From Variovorax sp. SG517 (GTDB taxonomy: Bacteria > Pseudomonadota > Gammaproteobacteria > Burkholderiales > Burkholderiaceae_C), in assembly GCF_013376045.1 (NCBI RefSeq), contig NZ_JABMJG010000001.1:310001-374000 (forward strand): 64,000 bases of DNA, written 5' to 3'. Every line of letters begins with the position of its first letter. Position 1 is the first letter of the stretch. Of this stretch, positions 1 through 8,224 are shown one piece after another. Made by a program: the position numbers and the translations under genes. Under the pieces are notes generated by a model that was not told where the DNA came from, did no database searches, and worked only from the letters and a program-made list of their open reading frames with translations.

Positions 1-1830
1 CGGCAGTTGCAGCGAGCTCACCGTGGCCAGCGACTTGGTCATGCGGGCATCGAGGTACGCATAGCCCGCGCTGATGTCCCAGCGCCCCGGCAGCTTGCCG
101 GCCAGCGCCAGCTCCATGCCGTTGGTGCGCTGCGTGCCGACGTTGATCTGCCGCGCGGGGTTGGTCGGGTCGGTGTTCTTGATGCCAGAGCGCTCCAGGT
201 TGAACAGTGCCGCCGTGACATTGAGCGCGCCGTCGAGGAAGTCGAGCTTGGCGCCGATCTCCTTGTTCACCGTGATCTCGGGGTCGTTGGCGGTGTTGCC
301 GGCCGAGAGCGCGAAGGTCTCGGCCGAAGGCTGGAACGAGCGGCTGTACGACACGTAGTACGACTGGGTTTCGCTCGGCTGCCAGACCACGCCCGCGCGT
401 GGGCTGAACTTGCGGTCGGTGCGCGACAGCGGCGCGAGCGTGCGCTCGAAGGAGGTGTCCTGCCCGAACACGTCGTAACGGCCGCCGACCAGCGCCTTCC
501 ATTGCGGCGCGAGCGTGATCTGGTTCTGCGCGTAGAGCGCGGCGGTCTTGAAGGTGGAGTTGCTCGGGATCGCGCTGGTGGCGGTGTAGCTCGAAAGCGG
601 CAGCGGCGCCGGCACGGCCACCGGGTTCAGGATGCTCACGCGCTCGTAGCCGGTGGCGGAACTCACCGAGTACAGGCGCTTGTCCTGCTGGCCAAACTCG
701 GCGCCGATCAGCCACTCCTGCCTGAAGCCACCCAGCTCGTTGCGCCAGGTCAGGTCGGTCTGGTTGAACCAGCCGCTTTCGTCGCGGTCGACGAAGCCGC
801 GCGTGCGGCCCACGGTGAGGCGCACCGGGTCGGTGGTGCCGCTGGGCAGGGTGTTGAAACGGTCGAGCTTGTAGCTGTAGTAGCGCGTGGTGTTGCGCAG
901 GCTCAGCGCGTCGCTGAAGCGGTGGTTGAGCGTGGCGGTGAACGACTGCACCTTGGTCGTGGTGGTGTCGTCGCGCTTCGCGAAGGCCGAGCCGTAGTAG
1001 GTGCCGATGGGCACGTTCACCGGACGGCCGTTGAGCGCCGGAATGCCGAAGTCGGTGAGCCGCTGGTCGTGGGCGTTGGTGTACTGCAGCAGCAGGTCGG
1101 TCTGCGGGCTGAACTTGATGGCCAGCGAGGGCGCGATGTTGTAGCGGTCGATGAACTGCTGGTCGCGGTAGCTGCCCGATTTCTCGCGCGCCACGTTGAG
1201 GCGGAAGGCCATGTTCTCGCCGATGGGCGTGTTGAGGTCGGCGGTGGCCCGCTTGAAGTCGTGCGAGCCCAGGCCGAGCGACACCTCGCCGAAGGGCCGC
1301 TCGAAGATCGGCTTCTTGGTCACGCGGTTGACGAGGCCGCCAGACGAGCCGCGGCCGTACAGCACGGCCGCCGGGCCTTTCAGCACCTCGATGCGCTCGG
1401 TGTCCGACAGATCGCGGAAGTACAGCGCGTCGTCGCGCACGCCGTCCACGAACCAGTCGGCGATCGCGGTGAAGCCGCGGATCACCACCTGGTCGCGCTG
1501 GCCGTCGCCTGCGTTGAACGACACGCCAGGCGCGTTGCGCAGCGCGTCCTGCATCGAGGTGGCGCCCTGGTCGCGCAGCAGTTGCGCCGGCAGCACGTTG
1601 ACGGCCTGCGGAACGTCGCGCAGCGGCGCACTGCCCTTGGTGGCGGTGCTGCCGACGGAAGGCGCGTAGCCGACGTCCTGCTCGGAGGTGACGGTCACCT
1701 CCTTCAGCGTGGCGTCGGCATTCTGGGCCTGGGCCGCGCAATGGGCAGCGGCCAGGGCGGCGACGATCAGGGACGGGTTGCGCAGGCCAAAGTGAAGGCG
1801 AAGGCGCGGCGCGCGAGAACGGACGGACAT
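1..1830 (-). CDS. TonB-dependent siderophore receptor, C-terminus cut by window edge
   Basis: Outer-membrane gated channel expected to import a ferric siderophore using TonB/ExbB/ExbD energy. Reading frame starts at the ATG ending at 1830 (MSVRSRAPRLRL) and stays open for 610 codons to base 1, so the last barrel strands and the terminal Phe/Trp are missing. Seen in order: signal peptide ending near residue 35 (..CAAQAQ), a TonB-box-like stretch LKEVTVTSE at about 42-50, the plug domain (LRDVPQAVNVLPAQLL, then RGFTAIADWFVDGVRDD and IEVLKGPAAVLYGRGSSGG), then the beta-barrel with typical motifs such as FSPRAGVVWQPSETQSYYVSYSRSFQPSAE. The plug wording is that of the TIGR01783 siderophore-receptor family. 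The ligand cannot be told from sequence. No convincing Fur box was found upstream. Confidence 0.9.
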   Translation of the reverse strand, partial: MSVRSRAPRLRLHFGLRNPSLIVAALAAAHCAAQAQNADATLKEVTVTSEQDVGYAPSVGSTATKGSAPLRDVPQAVNVLPAQLLRDQGATSMQDALRNAPGVSFNAGDGQRDQVVIRGFTAIADWFVDGVRDDALYFRDLSDTERIEVLKGPAAVLYGRGSSGGLVNRVTKKPIFERPFGEVSLGLGSHDFKRATADLNTPIGENMAFRLNVAREKSGSYRDQQFIDRYNIAPSLAIKFSPQTDLLLQYTNAHDQRLTDFGIPALNGRPVNVPIGTYYGSAFAKRDDTTTTKVQSFTATLNHRFSDALSLRNTTRYYSYKLDRFNTLPSGTTDPVRLTVGRTRGFVDRDESGWFNQTDLTWRNELGGFRQEWLIGAEFGQQDKRLYSVSSATGYERVSILNPVAVPAPLPLSSYTATSAIPSNSTFKTAALYAQNQITLAPQWKALVGGRYDVFGQDTSFERTLAPLSRTDRKFSPRAGVVWQPSETQSYYVSYSRSFQPSAETFALSAGNTANDPEITVNKEIGAKLDFLDGALNVTAALFNLERSGIKNTDPTNPARQINVGTQRTNGMELALAGKLPGRWDISAGYAYLDARMTKSLATVSSLQLP

Positions 1831-2084
1831 GGCAGGAATTCCCTCAAGGCGATTTGTTTTTGAAATCGCGAAGCGCCACGCCGGCGCCTCCGTCGCTTGG
1901 ACGGGGAAACCGTGTGTGCCCTGCCTTGAATGAATCTGGGTTGGGTGCCTTCGCCGGCCCGCACCGGCACGGTGGCCGGGGCTTCGGGCGAGGGATCGCA
2001 TCGCGCGACCCGCGGATTCTAAATAAATGCAACGACGTTCCAGGCCGGCTCTCGGACCGGCTCCTGCCGCCACCGCGGCGCCGC

Positions 2085-2888
2085 TCAGCGCGCGCGGGCC
2101 CGCGTCAGCAGGTAGCTCTGGTGCACCACGTTGTCGACGTAGTACGGCTCGGCGAGCGCGTCGAACTCGGCCCGCAGCGCCGCCAGCTTCTGCGGATCGT
2201 CGGCAAGGCCTTCGACCAGCTTGCGCATCGGGCCGACCGAACGTTCCAGGAACAGGCGGAAGTGGCCGATGCTCAGGGCCGGAAAGTGCATGGTGCCGCG
2301 GCCGAAGAACGGCGCGTCGAAGTGCGGCCCCAGGCGCTCCGTGACGATCGCCGGATTGCCCCATTGCGGTGGCGGCGACGCGCCGGCCGGGGGCGGCGGC
2401 GAGTTGCGCCCGATGAAGGCGAACATGCGGCCCACGAAGTGCTCGGGCGGCCAGGTGGCGAAGGCGATTCGCCCGCCGGGCTTCAGCACGCGGCGCATCT
2501 CGGCGATGGCCACCTCGGGGCGCGGCGCGAACATGTGGCCGAACTGGCTCAGCACCACGTCGAAGGAGCCATCGGCGTACGGCAGGTTCTCGGCGTCGCC
2601 TTCGGTCCAGGCGATGTCGCCGTGCCCGGAGATGCCGGCGTTCTCGCGCGCGGCCTCGATCAGTTCGGGCGTCAGGTCGAGCCCGGTGACGCGTGCGCCG
2701 CGGCGTGCCGCCGTGACGGCCACGACGCCGGTGCCGGTGCCCACGTCCAGCACCGTCTCGCCCTCGGCGATCTGCGCGAAGCCGACGAGATGCCCGGCCA
2801 CCGGCGTCGTGAACATGGCGGTCGGCGCAAAGGTCGACCACATCTCGCGCTGCCGGTTCTTGAACTCTGCAAAGGGATCCTGCGACAT
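2085..2888 (-). CDS. Class I SAM-dependent methyltransferase
   Basis: A 267-residue cytosolic methyltransferase of the UbiE/Methyltransf_11 type; substrate unknown. Motif I is VLDVGTGTGVVAVTAAR, the acidic post-I region is GLDLTPELIEAA, and the motif II/III region is FDVVLSQFGHMFAPRPEVAIAEMRRVLKPGGRIAFATW. The start MSQDPFAEF was chosen because GGAGGG lies five bases upstream; an in-frame ATG 21 bases earlier lacks a ribosome site. It closely resembles in design the second methyltransferase at 23237-24055 (same FDVVL.QFG.MF motif), suggesting paralogues. It stands alone between the TonB receptor and ybdD, both on the same strand. Confidence 0.85.
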   Translation of the reverse strand: MSQDPFAEFKNRQREMWSTFAPTAMFTTPVAGHLVGFAQIAEGETVLDVGTGTGVVAVTAARRGARVTGLDLTPELIEAARENAGISGHGDIAWTEGDAENLPYADGSFDVVLSQFGHMFAPRPEVAIAEMRRVLKPGGRIAFATWPPEHFVGRMFAFIGRNSPPPPAGASPPPQWGNPAIVTERLGPHFDAPFFGRGTMHFPALSIGHFRLFLERSVGPMRKLVEGLADDPQKLAALRAEFDALAEPYYVDNVVHQSYLLTRARAR

Positions 2889-3014
2889 ATCACCCTCCAT
2901 GCCAGCCACCAGGCTGCAGACATGGAAGGGACTCTAGGCCCGGGGGACGGGCCCGTCCATCCCGCGGGGCGGAGCTTCGATCGGAAAGAGCTGTAACGCA
3001 ATGCCGCGCCGGGC

Positions 3015-3221
3015 TCAGCAGCAGCGCCCCTTGCCGGCGCCGTAGCGCGCCTCCAGCCGCTCGCGGAAGAAGGCCTCGTAGCTCATCGGCGGCCGGTCGG
3101 GGTGGGTGGCCGCCATGTGGGTCAGGTAGGCGTCGTAGTCGGGCAGCCCGACCATGAGCCGCAGCGACTGCTTGAGCGAGCGCGCGAAATAGCGCCCGGC
3201 TTCCGGCAATGCGAGGCCCAT
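3015..3221 (-). CDS. ybdD: YbdD/YjiX family small protein, CstA partner
   Basis: A 68-residue protein with the YbdD/YjiX signature: [24 protein letters not shown], then [22 protein letters not shown] and a Cys-Cys end. Family knowledge: YbdD/YjiX proteins are encoded directly after CstA/BtsT-type transporters and are needed for transport by some of them (pyruvate or peptide uptake). Here the start lies four bases past the cstA stop on the same strand, so the two are almost certainly co-translated. No membrane segment is visible; it is probably a cytosolic accessory. Confidence 0.92.
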   Translation of the reverse strand: MGLALPEAGRYFARSLKQSLRLMVGLPDYDAYLTHMAATHPDRPPMSYEAFFRERLEARYGAGKGRCC

Positions 3222-3225
3222 GGCT

Positions 3226-5301
3226 TCAATGGGCGGCCGTCGCGGCGGCGGCGCCCATGGGTTCGAACGGCGTTTCCTGCGTCGTCGGGCGGTTGGCCGC
3301 GCGCGCCGCGAAGCAGGCCTTGATGCTGTACACCAGCACGCTCAGCACCACGAAGATGAAGAGCGCGCACAGCGCGGCGTCGAGGCGGTCGTTGAAGACG
3401 ATGCGCGACATCGCTTCGGGCGTCTTGGCCGGCGCCACCAGCACGCCGTTGGCAATGCCTTCGGTGTACTTGGCAGCGTGCGAGAGAAAACCGATCTTCG
3501 GGTCGGACGAGAAGATCTTCTGCCAGCCCGCCGTGAGCGTGCACGCCAGCAGCCACGCGGCCGGCGCGATGGCCACCCACGCATAGCGCTCGCGCTTCAT
3601 GCGGAAGAGCACCACCACGCCCAGCATCAGCGCCACGGCGGCGAGCATCTGGTTCGAGATGCCGAAGAGCGGCCACAGCGTGTTGATGCCGCCCAGCGGA
3701 TCGACCACGCCCTGATACAGGAAGTAGCCCCAGGCCGCCACGCACAGCGCGGTGGCGACGAGGTTGGCCGGCAGCGAGTCGGTGCGCTTGAGCGCGGGCA
3801 CGAAGCTGCCCAGCAGGTCCTGCAGCATGAAGCGGCCCGCGCGGGTGCCGGCGTCCACGGCCGTGAGGATGAAGAGCGCCTCGAACAGGATCGCGAAGTG
3901 GTACCAGAAGGCCATCATGGCCTGCCCGCCGATCGCCTGGTGAAGGATGTGGGCCATGCCCACGGCCAGGGTCGGCGCGCCGCCGGTGCGCCCGAGGATG
4001 GTGGTCTCGCCCACGTCCTTGGCGGTCTGCACCAGCATCTCGGGCGTGATCACGAAGCCCCAGCCCGACACCGTGGCCGCCACCTGCTGCGCGGTGGTGC
4101 CGACCAGCGCGCCGGGACTGTTCATCGCGAAGTAGATGCCGGGCTCGATGCACGAGGCCGCCACCAGCGCCATCACGGCGACGAACGATTCGGCCAGCAT
4201 GCCGCCGTAGCCGATGAAGCGCGCGTGGCGTTCGTTGTCGAGCATCTTGGGCGTGGTGCCCGAGGAGATGAGCGCGTGGAAGCCCGAGACGGCGCCGCAG
4301 GCGATGGTGATGAACAGGAACGGGAACAGGCTGCCCGACCACACAGGGCCGTTGCCCTGCGCGAACTGCGTGACAGCGGGCATCTGCAGCGTCGGCATCA
4401 CGAACACGATGCCGATGGCCAGCGCGATGATGGTGCCGATCTTCAGGAAGGTCGACAGATAGTCGCGCGGCGCTAGCAGCAGCCACACGGGCAGGCTGGC
4501 GGCGACGAAGCCGTAGCCCACCAGCATCCAGGTCAGCGCCTTGCCGTCGAAGGTGAAGAGCGGTGCCCACTCGGGGTTCTGGCTCACGGCCTGGCCGCCG
4601 AAGATGGCGAGCATCAGCAGCACAAAGCCGATCAGCGACACCTCGCCGATGCGCCCCGGGCGGATGTAGCGCAGGTACACGCCCATGAAGAGCGCCACCG
4701 GAATCGTCGCGGCCACCGTGAAGGTGCCCCACGGCGATTCAGCCAGCGCCTTCACCACGATCAGCGCCAGCACCGCGAGGATGATGATCATGATCATGAA
4801 GGTGCCGAACAGCGCGATCATGCCGGGCACCGGCCCCATCTCCTGCTTGACGAGGTCGCCCAGCGAGCGGCCGTCGCGCCGCGTGGAGATGAACAGCACG
4901 ATGAAGTCCTGCACCGCGCCGGCGAACACCACGCCGGCCAGCACCCACAGCAGGCCGGGCAGGTAGCCCATCTGCGCCGCAAGCACCGGGCCCACCAGCG
5001 GGCCCGCGCCCGCGATGGCGGCGAAGTGGTGGCCGAACAGCACGTTCTTGTCGGTCGGCACGTAGTCCAGGCCGTCGTTGTGGCGGTGCGCCGGCGTCTT
5101 GCGGTTGCCGTCCAGGCCCAGCACCTTGTCGGCGATGAAGAGGCTGTAGTAGCGGTAGGCGATCAGGTAGGTGCAGATCGCGGCGGCCACCACCCAGAGG
5201 GCGTTGACGCTTTCGCCTCGGGTCAGGGCCACGGTGCCCAGCGCGAACGCGCCGATCACGGCCACGACCAGCCACACCAGATGGCGTCGGATGCTGTGCA
5301 T
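3226..5301 (-). CDS. cstA: Carbon starvation protein CstA, peptide/pyruvate transporter
   Basis: A 691-residue inner-membrane protein, close to the family length (about 700), with many hydrophobic helices. Family signatures include [39 protein letters not shown]-type [16 protein letters not shown] and the late [15 protein letters not shown]. CstA/BtsT proteins take up peptides or pyruvate on carbon limitation. The start [10 protein letters not shown] was picked because AAGGAGA lies about ten bases upstream; the open frame extends further upstream, but that part is low-complexity and lacks membrane helices. ybdD follows after four bases. The gene is transcribed away from the pilin operon; the 190-bp gap between them holds the ATGTGA half-site cluster. 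Confidence 0.93.
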   Translation of the reverse strand: MHSIRRHLVWLVVAVIGAFALGTVALTRGESVNALWVVAAAICTYLIAYRYYSLFIADKVLGLDGNRKTPAHRHNDGLDYVPTDKNVLFGHHFAAIAGAGPLVGPVLAAQMGYLPGLLWVLAGVVFAGAVQDFIVLFISTRRDGRSLGDLVKQEMGPVPGMIALFGTFMIMIIILAVLALIVVKALAESPWGTFTVAATIPVALFMGVYLRYIRPGRIGEVSLIGFVLLMLAIFGGQAVSQNPEWAPLFTFDGKALTWMLVGYGFVAASLPVWLLLAPRDYLSTFLKIGTIIALAIGIVFVMPTLQMPAVTQFAQGNGPVWSGSLFPFLFITIACGAVSGFHALISSGTTPKMLDNERHARFIGYGGMLAESFVAVMALVAASCIEPGIYFAMNSPGALVGTTAQQVAATVSGWGFVITPEMLVQTAKDVGETTILGRTGGAPTLAVGMAHILHQAIGGQAMMAFWYHFAILFEALFILTAVDAGTRAGRFMLQDLLGSFVPALKRTDSLPANLVATALCVAAWGYFLYQGVVDPLGGINTLWPLFGISNQMLAAVALMLGVVVLFRMKRERYAWVAIAPAAWLLACTLTAGWQKIFSSDPKIGFLSHAAKYTEGIANGVLVAPAKTPEAMSRIVFNDRLDAALCALFIFVVLSVLVYSIKACFAARAANRPTTQETPFEPMGAAAATAAH

Positions 5302-5469
5302 GCGGATGTCTCCTTGGAATTGAACCCGGGGAGTTTTGCCGGGCAGGGGCGCCGGCGCATCCGTCGGACCGCGCAAGGCAGGCGCGTGGCTTTGCGTAAT
5401 GGAAAACCCTGGAACCCGTCGTGGCGGGCACCGCACACCGGAGCTTTCCGGCCCTTGTATTTCCCATAA

Positions 5470-5501
5470 ATGTGATAAATTCACATAATTAACAATGTGA
5501 A
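5470..5501. promoter_or_regulatory. Three ATGTGA/TCACAT half-sites between cstA and the pilin operon
   Basis: Within a short AT-rich patch there are ATGTGA at 5470-5475, TCACAT at 5481-5486 and ATGTGA at 5495-5500. The first two make an inverted repeat with a five-base spacer; the second and third (TTCACAT / ATGTGAA) make another with an eight-base spacer. The spacing is one base short of the classic CRP site (TGTGA-N6-TCACA), so a CRP/FNR-family or other dimeric regulator is only a suggestion. It sits in a divergent promoter region and could serve cstA, the pilins or both. Confidence 0.5.
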
Positions 5502-5520
5502 ACATTCCTTTCGAGCCACG

Positions 5521-5928
5521 ATGAACCAGCATTCGCAGGCACGCAGACGCAGCAGCGGCTTCACATTGATCGAGGTCATGGTCACGGTGGCGATCGTGGC
5601 CATCCTGGCCGCCATCGCCCTGCCGAGCTACCAGCAGTACGTCATCCGCTCCAAGCGCTCCGCGGCGCAGGCGCAGATGATGGACATCGCCAATCGGCAG
5701 CAGCAGTACCTCATCGCCAACCGCGGCTACGCCGACAAGGCGGCGCTCACCGCCAGCGGCTACAGCCTGCCCTCCGAGGTCTCGGCGAACTACGGCTACG
5801 ACGTCACCCTCTCCACCTCCGGCGCGCCGGGCTACACGCTCACCTTCACGCCGACCGGTTCGCAATCGGGCGACGGCAACCTCAGCCTCACCAGCGAAGG
5901 CGTGAAATCGCCGGCGGGCAAATGGTGA
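5521..5928 (+). CDS. Type IV pilin, PilE-like (major or minor)
   Basis: A 135-residue prepilin with a short basic leader (MNQHSQARRRSSG) followed by the class III/type IVa signal FTLIEVMVTVAIVAILAAIALPSYQQYVIRSKRS; PilD-type peptidase would cut after Gly13, and Glu5 of the mature protein is present. The rest resembles PilE of the Neisseria/Burkholderiales type (AQAQMMDIANRQQQYLIANRGYA). A GTG at 5497 would extend the leader by eight residues; the ATG at 5521 gives a leader of normal length. No strong ribosome site precedes either. It is first of six overlapping or closely spaced pilus-assembly genes, and may be a minor pilin since it sits with pilVWX-pilY1. Confidence 0.88.
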   Translation: MNQHSQARRRSSGFTLIEVMVTVAIVAILAAIALPSYQQYVIRSKRSAAQAQMMDIANRQQQYLIANRGYADKAALTASGYSLPSEVSANYGYDVTLSTSGAPGYTLTFTPTGSQSGDGNLSLTSEGVKSPAGKW

Positions 5929-6479
5929 CGCGCCGCTCCATCCGCCGCCAGCGCGGCACCACGCTGATCGAGGTGCTGGTCACGCTGCTCGTGCTGGCCA
6001 TCGGCCTGTTCGGCCTCGTGGGGCTGCAGGCGCGCATGCAGGCCTCCGAGATGGAGTCGTACCAGCGCTCGCAGGCGCTGATCCTGCTGAACGACATGGC
6101 CAGCCGCATCGCGACCAACCGGCGCACGGCGGCCAGCTACGTCACCAGCGCGCCGCTGGGTGCCGCCGCCACCTGTCCAACCGCCACCGCGACGCGCCAG
6201 CAGGTGGACGCCAAGGAGTGGTGCAACGCGCTGCAGGGCGCGGCCGAGGTCTACGGCAACAGCAAGCTGGGCACCGTGATCGGCGGACGCGGCTGCGTGG
6301 AGGACATGGGCAACAACGAATACCTCGTCACCGTCGCCTGGCAGGGCCTCGGGCCGATCTCCGCCCCGCCCGACGGCGTGGCCTGCGGCAAGGGCCAGTA
6401 CGACAGCGGCACCACCTGCACGGACGACAAGTGCCGCCGCGCCGTGACCACGCTGGTGCGCATCGGGTCGCTTTCATGA
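5922..6479 (+). CDS. pilV: Type IV pilus modification/minor pilin PilV
   Basis: A 185-residue prepilin: basic leader MVTRRSIRRQRG, then TTLIEVLVTLLVLAIGLFGLVGLQARMQASEMESYQRSQAL, which is the PilV signature (LAIGLFGLVGLQ followed by a helix leading to LLNDMASRI). The C-terminal half carries several cysteines (WCNAL, GRGCVED, VACGKG, TTCTDDKCRR) that may form disulphides in the periplasm. The start overlaps the preceding pilin stop by seven bases, so translation is coupled. Family role: minor pilin needed to prime pilus assembly with PilW, PilX and PilY1 at the tip. Confidence 0.9.
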   Translation: MVTRRSIRRQRGTTLIEVLVTLLVLAIGLFGLVGLQARMQASEMESYQRSQALILLNDMASRIATNRRTAASYVTSAPLGAAATCPTATATRQQVDAKEWCNALQGAAEVYGNSKLGTVIGGRGCVEDMGNNEYLVTVAWQGLGPISAPPDGVACGKGQYDSGTTCTDDKCRRAVTTLVRIGSLS

Positions 6480-7612
6480 ACCGCCCACGCGCCCTGCGGC
6501 ATGGCCAGCGCGGCCTGACGCTGATCGAGCTGATGGTGGCCATCACCATCACGCTCATCGTGGTGGCGGCGCTGCTCACGCTCTTTCTCAACGTGAGCAA
6601 CTCCCAACGCGAGCTGGAGCGGGTCAACCGACAGATCGAGACCGGGCGCCTCAGCACCTTCGTGCTCGAGAACGAGATCTCCCACGCCGGCTTCTGGGAG
6701 AACTACATGCCGGAGTTCGACGACCTCACCGTCACCGGCGCTCCCACGCACGTGCCCACCGGCGCGCTGCCCGACCCTTGCCTGCCCTACTCCGCCGCGA
6801 ACTGGACCGACGACTACAAGCGCCAGCTGCTGGACATCCCGGTGCAGACCTACGACAGCGTGCCCGCCAGCTGCGCCGACCTGCTGAAGAACAAGAAGGC
6901 CAACACAGACATCATCGTGGTGCGCCACGCCGAGACCTGCCTGCCCGGCACGCCCAACTGCGATGCCGACACGACCGGCGCCATGTACTTCCAGTCGTCG
7001 CTGTGCGGCACGCAGAAGCCGTCGTCCTTCGACCTCTCGACCGCCGGCTTCGGCAACATGTTCCGCAAGGACTGCACCACCCCGTCGCCCAAGCGCAAGC
7101 TCGTCGCGGACATCTACTACGTGCGCGACTACGCGGAGACGGTCGGAGACGGCATTCCCACGCTGGCGCGCTCGCGTTTCGACCTCGCGGGCGGCTCGCT
7201 CGCGCAGCAGCCGCCCGTGCCGCTGATCGAAGGCGTGGAAGGCTTCCGCGTCGAGCTGGGCCTCGACACGCTGAGCAAGACCGGCGCCGCCGTCGACTAC
7301 ACCACGGCCATCGCATGGGCCGATCCCGCGAACAAGTCCACGCCCGCGAACCGCGGCGACGGCAGCCCCGACGGCGACTTCGTGCACTGCGTCGCCAGCC
7401 CCGCCTGCACCGCCGACCAGCTCGTCAACGTGGTGGCCGTCAAGCTCCACGTGCTGGCGCGCAGCTCCGAGGCATCGCCCGGTCACACCGACACCCGTAC
7501 CTACCAGCTCGGCGGCGCCACGCTGGGCCCGTTCAACGACCACTACAAGCGCCACGCCTTCTCCACTTCCGTGCGCCTGACCAACGTCACCGGCCGGAGG
7601 GAAACGCCATGA
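6476..7612 (+). CDS. pilW: Type IV pilus minor pilin PilW
   Basis: A 378-residue protein starting at an ATGA overlap with pilV. The prepilin leader is MNRPRALRHGQRG and the membrane/assembly helix GLTLIELMVAITITLIVVAALLTLF follows, with the E5 of mature pilins. The remainder is a PilW domain: FVLENEISHAGFWENYMPEF (typical early motif), the long periplasmic body with paired cysteines, and LIEGVEGFRVELGLD followed by VVAVKLHVLARS near the end. It belongs to the tip complex with PilV, PilX and PilY1. The open frame runs upstream inside pilV, but the ATGA overlap and the leader fix the start. Confidence 0.92.
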   Translation: MNRPRALRHGQRGLTLIELMVAITITLIVVAALLTLFLNVSNSQRELERVNRQIETGRLSTFVLENEISHAGFWENYMPEFDDLTVTGAPTHVPTGALPDPCLPYSAANWTDDYKRQLLDIPVQTYDSVPASCADLLKNKKANTDIIVVRHAETCLPGTPNCDADTTGAMYFQSSLCGTQKPSSFDLSTAGFGNMFRKDCTTPSPKRKLVADIYYVRDYAETVGDGIPTLARSRFDLAGGSLAQQPPVPLIEGVEGFRVELGLDTLSKTGAAVDYTTAIAWADPANKSTPANRGDGSPDGDFVHCVASPACTADQLVNVVAVKLHVLARSSEASPGHTDTRTYQLGGATLGPFNDHYKRHAFSTSVRLTNVTGRRETP

Positions 7613-8181
7613 ACACACGCGCGCCACTCGCCCGCGGCGCCGGCCAGCGCGGCGCCGCGCTGCTCATCGGGATGATCATGCTGCTGCTGATCACGCTGGT
7701 GGTCACCGCTGGCTTCAACCTGAGCAACGCCAACCTCAAGGCAGTGGGCAACCTGCAGGCGCGCAACGAGGCGGTGGCCGCCGGCAACCGCGCGATCGAG
7801 GAGGTCGCCACCAGCCTGCTGGTGCCCGGCAGCGACGGCAGCCCGACGCTCGCGGCACCACAGCAGACCGTGAGCATGGTGGACATCGACAACGACGGCG
7901 TCACCGACTACATCGTGACCGTCGCGCCCCCCGTGTGCGTGCGCGCCACCAAGGCGCTGGACACCGGCGGCGGCGGCACCACGGGCCCGGGCGGCATCAC
8001 CGGCGGTGCCTCCAGCAGCGGCTCGGGGCTCTCGACGCTGCCCGACCAATACAACTCGGTGTGGGACATCAGCACCACGGTCACCGATGCCCGCAACACC
8101 AACGGCGCCACCACCGCCGTGCGCCAGGGCGTGCGCGCCCTGCTCAACAAGGCGCAGTTCGAAGCGTTCTGCGCTTCCTAG
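7609..8181 (+). CDS. pilX: Type IV pilus assembly protein PilX
   Basis: A 190-residue minor pilin starting at another ATGA overlap, with GGAGGG about eight bases upstream. The N-terminus is the PilX_N pattern: RGAGQRG then AALLIGMIMLLLITLVVTAGFNLSNANLKAVGNLQARNEAVAAGNRAIEE. As in other PilX proteins the Glu at position 5 of the mature chain is absent. A Gly/Ser-rich stretch (DTGGGGTTGPGGITGG) lies in the C-terminal half. Role by family: bridges PilVW and PilY1 in the pilus tip and primes assembly. Confidence 0.88.
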   Translation: MNTRAPLARGAGQRGAALLIGMIMLLLITLVVTAGFNLSNANLKAVGNLQARNEAVAAGNRAIEEVATSLLVPGSDGSPTLAAPQQTVSMVDIDNDGVTDYIVTVAPPVCVRATKALDTGGGGTTGPGGITGGASSSGSGLSTLPDQYNSVWDISTTVTDARNTNGATTAVRQGVRALLNKAQFEAFCAS

Positions 8182-8224
8182 GCATGCCCCCCCAAGACAA
8201 CCCGACGACGAACAGGCCCGCACC

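Noticed and set aside
2015..2036. AT-rich patch upstream of the TonB receptor as a Fur box
   Set aside because: On the minus strand it matches only about half of the 19-bp consensus and has no clear inverted symmetry.
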